From positions 5,469,218 to 5,533,217 of the forward strand of contig NC_052126.1 of NCBI RefSeq assembly GCF_012273895.1: a stretch of 64,000 nucleotides of DNA, in the 5' to 3' direction. Source of the stretch: Zerene cesonia (lineage: Eukaryota > Arthropoda > Insecta > Lepidoptera > Pieridae). Position numbers and translations under genes: made by a program. This document shows, in pieces, positions 10,342 to 20,700 of this stretch. How positions within the stretch are numbered: position 1 is the stretch's first letter; every line of letters begins with the position of its first letter. The notes under the pieces were generated by a model. The model was not told the DNA's origin, searched no databases, and saw only the letters and a program-made list of their open reading frames with translations.

Positions 10342-13050
10342 AAAATATTTTTTTTAATGTTTTCGTTTTTTATATCCGCTATCGATATTAGACGTAAGGC
10401 TCATCTTATGATTAATAAATAATATGATATTTTCGTTCATAGTGTCGAATTTAATTGTGTATATGTTCAATTGTTGTATTTTATTGTTTTAATATTTATC
10501 ACAATATAATGTATGATTAATTTTATTTTTAATTATCACGTTTTCTTTTCCCAAGTTGGCTTCTAATTAACGGACTAATAATTCATAATTTAACTTATTC
10601 TTAAATTGTTATGAATATGAAATATATTGATTAAAGACTAGTAAAATCTGCATTGGTTATGAAATGGAGATATTCTATTGGTCAATTTATTAGAGAGCAA
10701 TTTTGCTGTCACGCGATTGGCTTGTTTCAAACTAACTGCCTTTGAATATTTACTTGTTATATTTTTTAAATTATAGTAGAATTTTGTGAGCGATTCTCAC
10801 AAATGTTTTTTATCAATAAAAATGTGACGGAATCACGCGATTTTAATTGTTGAGTTTATTGAACTCCTTTTGAAATTATCCAGTCACTAAAAGATTCCAG
10901 ATGAAGGTGTTTTTCGAATTTGAATACATTATAATCCAAGTATTGAAAAAGTTAAAGCCATTTGATGCATTTTTCATCACAGTATCTTCTAATCTACATT
11001 TTTTATATGTGGATAATAAAGAAGGTATTCGGAATAAATGGCGGTTAATTATAGCTAATCCAAAACATAATCAACTGGTTTATTTTTTAAATTTCGAATG
11101 TTGTTTTTTTTTTTTCAAAGGCTAAAACGTTCGTCTATTTATGCATTATGTTGGTTTAAGATTAAGGCTATATGTTGAGTCGTTTGTATAATATGCCTTA
11201 TAAATTCATAATTAAATATACAATAATATTTTAGTCTAAGCATTTGTGTGTTTTATTGATAGAGCCTAAATGGTTCTAATATAAAACCTGTGAATTATTT
11301 TTTTATGTTTATGGCCAATATATGGTAATGTTTGCAAAAGAATACTATTTATGTTTAATTAACGAAAGGAAAATCAATTTATCTTTTAATGATTCACCGA
11401 AAATTAAAATATTTTTCTATAGCATTTAAATTTTATAGCAAAAATAATTTTTTCCGACAAAAAACCGTCACCGACTTTATCAGCAGGGGGATACCACTCG
11501 TATAGAAGAGAATTCTATAATGCGACCAAATGGCAGCAATTTCCAATCAAACACAAAAAAAAACACGTAGATCCGTTGAAAACCCATGGAGCAATCGAGT
11601 CAAAAAAAAGTACAATTATATTGAGAACTTCTTTCGTTTTTGATGTGGGTAAAAAAAATAAAGTTAATAATATCATATTACAAATCAAGGCTATAAAAAC
11701 AACACAGAATAAACCTAACATAAAATTCTAAAAGGAAGGACGTTTCCGATTTCCGAACGAATCTTGATGATATTAACTTGTTTAGTGTAACGAAAATCTT
11801 GAAAATTCTGATCTTATTTTAGAGGTATATATTATACTAGCTGTAACCCGTGGCGTCGCTCGCGTTGTACCCGGATAAAAAGTAGCCTATGTGCTAATCC
11901 AGAGTATACTCTATTATCTATCGGTACTATATTTCATAGAAATACGAGCTATTTCCGCGTGAAAGAGTAACAAACATTCTCATTTTAACCCTAATACGAA
12001 AGTAACTGTCTGTCTGTCTCTCCTTCAGGCCTTCACTGAACCCATCTAGACGAAATTTGGTACAAAGATAATTTGTGACTCAAGTACGTACAATGGAGTT
12101 TTTTACCCAAAATCCCATGGCAACGGAAAAACGCGGGGAAAATGTACACTGATCTTTAAACTACGCAGGCGGAAAGTAAGACGAGAAATTAGTATATGCT
12201 TATAATTTTCAACTAAATAACAGTAGTAAATAGAATCAGTTAGATAACTATCAGAAAGTCAAATACAGAGGTGATTGCACTGTACCTACAAACAAAATTG
12301 ATTCGATTACTTCATAGACATAATATCCTAGTGTTAAATCATTTAATCGTTATGCAATTATGTTGAATTATTTCGTTAATCACATGCTAATATCATCTTT
12401 ATTGCTTGGCGGATAAGGTTGAAACATTTAACAATGTTTTGGTTACGGTTTGAGTAAAATTTTAACGAGTTTGAATGATTAGGATGCGAAAAACGGCGCT
12501 AGCCTTGCAGGTTGAATTTCGATGGAAACTTTCCCTTGACGTCTTATTCTGGCATCATATTAAATATTATCAGTAATTATTAAATATTATCAGTGTGAAT
12601 GTATGTTTGACCATGTTTGTATGTTTGTCATGTATTCACGTAGAAACGATAGTTCTATTTCGATAAGAATATTAAAGGTATGTGCATTATTTAAATTGGG
12701 ATACTTTTCATTCAGCGTTTTTATGCCGTTCTTTCAATTTATAAGTTTTGTCGTAATATCTACGTATATAATAGTTTATAAATAGTTAAATTTATTAATA
12801 TTATATTACATGATATCACCAAATTTTGTTTCTGTATTTGAGAAAATCAACCAACAACAAAAAATACGTGTGGATAATATGTTTATATAAAAGTTTGCTC
12901 TATTTAAGTCAAATAAGTATTTTCTTATAATAATAAAACATCTACCGAAAATGTAATACACGGCGAAGCGACATCAAAACGATATCGCACACGCATGCCA
13001 ATATATGATCAGAATAATGCACTTTTATAATAATTTACAATAGAACCCTA
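10342..13050. other. Intergenic region with Helitron-like debris, no gene seen
   Basis: No reading frame here has coding character. Contents are AT-rich DNA, a Helitron-like element at 11837-12145, and a short tandem duplication of 'ATTAAATATTATCAGT' around 12557-12594. Confidence 0.6.
11837..12145 (-). mobile_element. Chimeric or nested Helitron-like element
   Basis: It begins CTAGCTGTAACCCGTGGCGT, as does the copy at 39036, and runs through 'GTGAAAGAGTAACAAACATT'. It is then joined to a different repeat block (GTCTGTCTGTCTCTCC ... CTAGACGAAATTTGGTAC ... ACGCGGGG). The two halves look like separate insertions. Confidence 0.55.
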
Positions 13051-13052
13051 GC

Positions 13053-13086
13053 TTATATGAAGGGAGAATAATTTGCGCGGGCCAGT
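13053..13086 (+). promoter_or_regulatory. Putative TATA box and initiator of the first secreted-protein gene
   Basis: TTATATGA at 13053-13060 lies about 30 bases upstream of a CAGT (13083-13086), the arthropod initiator core, which is 32 bases before the start codon. The spacing is right for a focused promoter; no experimental support. Confidence 0.4.
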
Positions 13087-13117
13087 GTACTTTTTAGTTC
13101 ATTGGATATCACTCGCC

Positions 13118-13948
13118 ATGAAGGCTTTTATTTTTGTAAGTACATTTGATTATTATTTAACTATAAGTATATCTAATTATTCGAGATCGCGTCGTATTTT
13201 TTTCAATAAAAGATGTATTGACACCATTTAAATTGTAATAGGAGTTAATTTTTTTATAAATTCGGATATTGACTTATTTCAGATGGATTTAACATAATCG
13301 TCGTATATATCGTCAGAATAATACTTATTGTAGTGTACTTATATATTTTGCTTTAATATCGCGGTCTTGTATTGTTTTTATTTATTTTCTTAAACCGTGT
13401 TTGAATAGTAATACATAGATTATAAATATTCATATATAACATTCAAATATACTTAACAGTTAACAATAATGCAATTTCAAAAATAACGTTTAAAAAGCAT
13501 TGTTTATTTTTGTGTTTCTTAAAAATTATTAATTTAAGTAAGTACACCTTCCATGTATACATTTTACAAAGTTTGCAACGCAATAAAATCCTTAAAAACA
13601 ATGAAGTTGCCATAATTTTTTTGTAACAATTTTATTTTACAGATAACCTTGTTGCTACTGCATCTAGTGACATGTCATTTGCAATTTGACAAAGTCGCCG
13701 AAAAAGTGCAATCTGGGCTGAAGCACTTGAAGGAAAAGGCCGTGTCAAAACTGCACAAGCTGACAGCTGACTTCGACCTGCATAAACACCACAAACATCT
13801 GCCGGCTCCATACGCGAAGCATTATGTGAAAGAGCATTACACAAGAAAGACGCCGTTTGTCGTCGACCCATATCAAATTGAACGATTGAAACATTATTTT
13901 GAACCCCCACACAAACCTGTGACTTACCACATCCCCCACTATCCATAG
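13118..13948 (+). CDS. Small secreted histidine-rich protein, 107 aa, unrecognised
   Basis: Two exons join at phase 0: 13118-13135 (six codons, MKAFIF, then GTAAGT) and 13643-13948. Together they give a 107-residue protein whose first 17 residues form a classic signal peptide (MKAFIFITLLLLHLVTC). The mature part is basic and rich in His, Lys and Tyr, with a His cluster (LHKHHKHLP) near residue 60 and a Pro/His-rich end (YHIPHYP). There is one cysteine, within the predicted signal, so no disulfides are expected in the mature chain. I do not recognise the family. The gene structure, with an exon that splits the signal peptide after six codons, is the same as in the gene at 24980, and that structure is typical of small insect cuticle and secreted protein genes. 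It is convergent with PICK1. Confidence 0.75.
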
Positions 13949-14049
13949 ATAATTAAATGTTACGATTTTTAAGCCTAGAAAAAATATTTATTCCCTTTAT
14001 TGACACATTATTTGATTGGACGAAACATGCGAGATCTATAAATTCATAC

Positions 14050-14055
14050 AATAAA
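14050..14055 (+). terminator. Candidate polyadenylation signal of the secreted-protein gene
   Basis: AATAAA about 100 bases past the stop codon. Another at 14536-14541 would give a 3' UTR that comes close to the PICK1 3' end. Confidence 0.4.
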
Positions 14056-14654
14056 TAATAATCAACATCGGAAATTCGCGAAAGTTAAGTAAAGCGATTA
14101 AATTATGGATTTCCGATTTTTTAAAATTGGATTTTCTTACAAACCGTCAAGTCGTATATTATTAGAAAGCATTATTAATTTCTAGGCATATGTTATTTCC
14201 GATGAACGAGTTCAATCTGAAAGTGGTAAAAGTTATTTGAGAAATAAGTACCTAGTATTTTAATACCTTGTGTATTAACAAAGATTTTTTACTTATTTCT
14301 TTTATCTGCATGATAGAATGTGTTCTAATTCTTAATACATTCCAACTTTGTATTAACGTACACATTACGTTTAGGTTTGAAATTAGACTTTTTTAAGACT
14401 GTATAGAAGTATCTATTCTTAGATATGAAAATATCTACCAGGGTTCACCAAGGCTCTGAAACGTGGTGTTGTATTGTATGTTTTCAATTTTTTAATTGGT
14501 AAGATAATAAGTACAAAACTTAAAGTGATTATTGTAATAAAAGTCTTGTTTATGAAACTATTTTTTATTTCCCTCCATTATCCTAATTTAATTACCCTTA
14601 TAAAAGAAGATTAAACTTTAGTGTTAGGAATAAAACAACCATTGTTAATACAGT

Positions 14655-14660
14655 TTTATT
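14655..14660 (-). terminator. Likely polyadenylation signal of PICK1
   Basis: TTTATT on the plus strand, AATAAA on the minus strand, 65-70 bases after the PICK1 stop codon. Confidence 0.55.
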
Positions 14661-14724
14661 TGAGAATATTAACAAAGAAATATTTATTTATTACACAATT
14701 ATAACAACAGTACAAAATCGTAAA

Positions 14725-17700
14725 CTAATGTATATTTAAATCACTCAGCAATTTATCAAATACGTCATCAGTCGTGTCTTTTGAGCCAAATTCATTCGTT
14801 CCATTTTGAAAGTCGCCGAAATCGTCTTTCGTGTCCGCCAAACCTAATTCCGTCAAAAGCGTCAAGCTATCAGCTGTCATGCTGTCATTTTTCGAGCTGT
14901 CAGTGTCATTTTTGACGTCTGTCAGTCCGGGGAGTAGTTGTTCCGTCAGTTCGCTGTCAATGTCTTTCGTTTGCCGCCTGTTCGTTGGTTTCGTTGTGTT
15001 ATCTTCGTCTGATAGATCGTGATACTCTTTAAGTTCTTTACCAAATTCGATTTCTTCTTCATCGTCTTGATTGTCCTGCGAGGAAATATTTGTAATTACT
15101 TTAAAATTATAATATATGAAAATTATATAGATTCATCACACTAATATTATAAATGTGAAAGTTTGGAGGTTTGTCCGTCAATCACGCTTAAACTACTGAA
15201 CGGATTTTGATGAAATTTCGTATACAGACAGGGTATCAGCTGACTTAGGTGATAGGATACTTTCTATCCCGATTAATTTTGGGATAGCTCCCTCTGAGGA
15301 TAAAACGAAAATCTTGATGGTTCTGCTTCCTATCTTCTCCTTGAGTAATTCATAAGTCTATAATAGATAATTTTTAGGCAGTTTCTTGATGTTTCAAAAA
15401 TAACTTTTACCTGTATAATCTGCGCTGTGGATTTGTACTGGAATGCATTTTGTGATAGATCCACTTCAACTGGGAATAACGAGGCGTTCTCTTGTAAGTG
15501 TTCCACTGTTTCACTTAAAACAAATAAAGAATACTAGTACAATCGTATGCAATAGTAGTGCACTCAGTATCAAATAAATATGTATGTATAGTAGACTTAA
15601 TTTTGCATAATAAAACAAAATATCTATTAATCTTCTTCAGGTCTACAATAAAATGTTTTCTATTTATGATTTAATAAGTTTTATTGTATATAAAAAAAAA
15701 ACATTGACTTCACAATAGAAGGTAAGTAAAATTATTTCTATCAGAGAATCAAACTCAAATTCAAACATAAATTTTAGAAGCGCTTTTAAATCCTTAAAAT
15801 GGCTAAGTACATAATATAACATTAAACTCCTGTCCGAAAAACTGTTACTGCAGTGAAGAGCTGGCGAGAAACTCTGCAGTTAGATAGACACCTACAGAGT
15901 TTCTTACCAGATCTTCTTTTCTTCATACAAAAACTTCACTCACTTGTGATACACAGCCAGACCCTGTATGAACCTCTTGAGCTGATAGGCCACGTCCTGC
16001 GTCTTTTTATTGTCCAGCAATTCCAGCTTGACTAGGACATCAGATCGGAGCCTTGCAAACCTGGATCTAGCGTCTTGACGGCATCGGAGGATCAGTCTGA
16101 TATAAAAGACAAAATATATGTTATAACAAAATAGAAAAATAAACAAAATATTGATAGATTACCAAATTTACTTAGATAAGAAACCTGATCAAATTAAAAC
16201 AGAATATAAAAAGCAATGTATACAATGAAAACAGAAATAAACACAATGTAATAATGAAAAAAAAACGAATCCTCCAGGAGAACAAAAGGCTAAACATTTT
16301 CGATATAGGTGATATTAAAAGAAAAACCTCATAATTCCCTCAAAACCGCATCAATTTCTATATTTAATACCTTATATAAATAACAAAAAAACAGAAAAAA
16401 GTTTTCAATGTCACCAAATACAAAAAAAATCCCAAAAAAATACCAAAAAAATACCAAAAAATAATAAAAAATCCCACAAAATCTCACCTATACTCATAAT
16501 TCCCCGTTTCCACCCTATACAAGGGCTCCTGCAGCGCGTTATACCCATACTCCTCGTCGTCCATCTCCTTCACTTTCAAGCAGTAGGATAAATACTCGAA
16601 CTTGGTGTCTGCGTACTTGCGTATTGTTAGTTTGGTGTCCGGTATCGCTTTATGCAAATACGTGCCCATATCTGCTAATATCTAAAAGGTATTTTGGAAA
16701 TAATTGACTTCTTTCATGCTATGTGCGGGCAGCTGAGCTGATGGTTCGCCTGATAGTAAGCGATTACCAACCCCCATGAACATTCGGAGAAGTAATGCCT
16801 ATGCGAATGCGCTGCCCGCTTCTAAGGAGAAGGGATAAGGAATGAACTGGGAAAGGTGAGGAAAGGGAAACGGCAATTATTAAGCTGGAGTTGGTTTGCG
16901 TTTGTTCGAATGGAATTAATTCGTAAATTTCTTTTGATTAGTTGTACTTACAATAGACAGTATGAGGACTTTCGAAACTAAATAAATATGTAGAATTTAT
17001 CTAGACTTTTAAACCAATACTATAAAGAATAACCAATACAATAATATAGAGATGATTTTTTTTCACCAAAAGAATACAACATTATTAATTATATATTTAT
17101 ATACTTTTGTTAGGTAATAAAAAAAAAACTATATGTTGTCCTAAATACTCACAGGTTTTAAAGTCTTCAGCATTTTAATCCCATCCCTCTCCAACGATCT
17201 ATGGTACTGTCCAAATTTGGAGAACGCCTCTGACGCCCTAGCTTGAGGCTCCCTTACTCCGATGCCGGCAAAAATGTCGCCCAGGGATTTGAACGTTTGG
17301 AGCAAATCAAAATACGACTTTAGCATCCTGAAATTTAATGCTATAGTTTCTTAAAGATGATTAAGAATTTAATATGGATATAATAAGGCCATTAAGACTT
17401 TAACATTTATAGAAGAAGATATGCCCATTATTCGCATCGCTAATGTTTCGTAGACTAAGGAAATAACTGTAAGCATAATGGAAACAAAAATAGGATGAAG
17501 ATGGTGATCTATGTTTATAAAAATATACTAGCTTTTGTCAGCGGATTCGTACGCATTAAATTCGGTGTAAAACCCCGTTCCCGCCCCTGTTTTCTGTTAT
17601 TATTTAACTATTGACTCTTATTATCTTATCTTATATCTTTAAACGAGCAATTCTTGTATATATATATATAATTGGAATCTCGGAATCGACTACAACGATT

Positions 17701-20700
17701 TTCATGAAATTTAGAATATAGGGGGTCATATTCGTGTTTTATTCGTGTTTTATCGACTTAAACTTCCTTTTTTAACAAATAGGAGGCGTTTCTGTCGGTA
17801 AGATCGAAAAATATTATTCATATTTAATCATTTTATTAGTATGTAATTCGTACTTAAATATAATTTCCAAAAAACACAATTTATAAAAAAACAAAAAAAA
17901 AAAATACCGAGCAAAGTTCGGCCATCCAGGTACTCTATTAAAAATCCCAACAAAATCTGTTGCGCAATTTTAAGCAAGGCACATACTTAGGCGCGACTTT
18001 GTTTTATACTATGTATGTGTATTAGTATTATGAAGTACTAGCTGCGCCCCGCCGTTTCACCCGCGTAAGTCCGTTTCCCGTAGGAATGTCGGGATAAAAA
18101 GTTGCCTAAATGTTATTCCAGTTGTCCAGCTGTCTACGTACCAAATTTCATTGCAATGGGGCAGTAGTTTCTGCGTGAAAGAGCAACAAATAAACACACA
18201 TCCTTACAAACTTTCGCATTTACAATATTATAGTAGGATTGTAGTGATGTATTTAAGTAAATTGATGACAAACCAACGATTGCCGTATATGTTGTTGACA
18301 TGAAATATTAAAAGTCTTAGGATAATAGGATAGAATCAAGATAAGACTTAAATAACAAACAAAGGTACAAAATGATAATTTTCAACCACCAATTACCAGC
18401 GAATTAAAAAACAAATAAATGAATGAAATATGATTGATTTATTCCCCCTAAGAGTGTATTATTCTACAAATTATTTAAAGAATAATTGAACGAAGCGTGC
18501 ACCAAAAAAACCACGCCATAAGTAAAAAACACGCTAAAAAATCGAGTCTAAAGAAATCGGTTACATACAAACATCCATAGATAGTTTAAAAACAAACCTC
18601 TTAGCCAATTCCACAAGTCGTTTATACGTAGCTTCCGTGTCTCTCATTTCATTTAGCTTCGCTACCAAAGTATCATTGCAGAGTATAGCCCTGGACAGTC
18701 CCAAAGCGTCAGCTGTCCCCGACGACATATTTTCAACCAAGCGATGTTTCATTTTCTTCATTATTATGTCTAGAGATTTGCCCTGTTTCGGGTCCGCGTG
18801 CAGTTTATTATAGTTGATTGTTACTTGGTCCTGTAAAATGTTTATTTCATGACTTGCTGTTCGCCCTGGCTTTGCCCGTGGTAAATATCTATGACACTCA
18901 GTGAAGTTGCGGCATACGAATGGTGAAAGAATTTTTGAATTCGGTCCGGCGGAGTTTGCGTGAAAACTTTACAAACATACAAATATACAAAACTTTCCTA
19001 TTTATAATATTAGTCCCGTAGTTACCTTATTTGCTGGTAAACTACAAATTAAGTGGAAATTACCAATGTGTATTGAGACAACTACAATGACAAATACTTA
19101 AGAAAAACAATGGAGATAACTTAATAGTTTCGTTTTGGAATAGTATCTATGCTAATATTGTAAAGCAGAAGAGTTTGATTGGTTGTTGAACACATTAATA
19201 ATCTCAGGAACTACTGGTCCGATTTGAAAAATCCTTTCAGTGTTAGATAGCCCATTTATTTAGGCAGGTATATAACCTGCCTAAATAAATATGCTACCTC
19301 AAGTATTTATATAATATGAGTGTTATTATGATATTACCTTAGCCGCTTGTATCATCTTGGCAACTTCAACTTTCGTCTTTCCCTTCACGGTCTGTCCGTT
19401 CACTCCCACCAGTTCGTCTCCGCTCTGTAAGGTGCCATCTTTGGAAGCTGGCGTGTTATCAAATATCTGGAATTTATAAATATAAATATCAGTATTTTGT
19501 TTAAGATATATAATGTTAATAGATTTGTTGGAGTGAAAATAATTAGTTGGAGTTTATTCTATTTTTATCGTAAATTACTACGTAGTTATGTTTACGGCAT
19601 GAGTGTGAGTTTTATTTTTAAATCAATGAGTTTCTTTTTTTGTTTAGTTTTAATAATTAATTTGTGTGTAAATCCATTCCTTCTTTCCATTCGTCAATCC
19701 TTTCTTTTTCTCTTACGCTAAAAGCGGTCAGCGCATCCGCATAGGCTAGTGCCTATTACTACTCTGCGAATGTTCACGGGCGGTGATGATTGCTTACCAT
19801 TAGACGAACCACCAGCTCATGCCCGGTATGACATAAAAAATACATAATTTTTAATACGCAACATATTTAACTATATTAAAATTTATTCTGATGTACCTGA
19901 ACGATATAAAGACAAGGGCATAATGGAGCACCGCCTCCTATACTAATTCCTATGAGATTTTTCTCATCTTTTGTCAATATTACGCTACCAGATGTTACAG
20001 TCATACCCCTGGAATGTAAAATATTACAATATAAAAAAGCAATATAGACTTATACTATGCTATTATACTTTAGTTTTAACAATTACACTGCGTTATTTTT
20101 TCAAACTCAAATTTAAACATTCCAAACTCAAATTTATTGACCCCAAAATTCCTGAAAGATAAGTGAAAATAACTTCATCATATTGATGATTTTAGTGCAC
20201 TTAAATGCATCCTTATAATAAACGAATATTCGTAGTGTATTGTTTTTTTTAAATTCATTTATGACCTCTACATCCAAACAAAAATACTTCCAAAGATATT
20301 AAGTAAGAATGTGTTACGAATTTGAGAAGCATAATATTCCAGCAAGATTTAGCAATGAAGAGGGTTTAGGATTATTGACCAGCTGATTTCATTGGCTAGC
20401 AGCTTATGTTGTTATTTGAATTCAAAAATAGAACAGGAAATATATAGCTAACTACGTTCTAATAATTGTGGGTAGGTACATGAACTCAGCTCAAATACGT
20501 ACAGTGTTTGTATGTGGTAGTCGAGCACGCTTCGGCACGAATTGGGCCAGCTCGCACCGGGGTAGTAGTAGTACCACACCCCCACAGAAGACCGGCGTGA
20601 AATAGCATTCTGCTGCGTTTCGTTCGGTGAGTGGGGGAGCCGGAGGCCCATATCCTTTTCCTTACCCTTCCCAGTCCTTTCCTTTATTCCTATCGCCAAT

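Noticed and set aside
14050..14660. Overlapping 3' ends of the secreted gene and PICK1 as an antisense regulatory pair
   Set aside because: Their nearest polyadenylation signals do not overlap; overlap would need the distal signal at 14536 and extended PICK1 transcripts, for which there is no evidence here.
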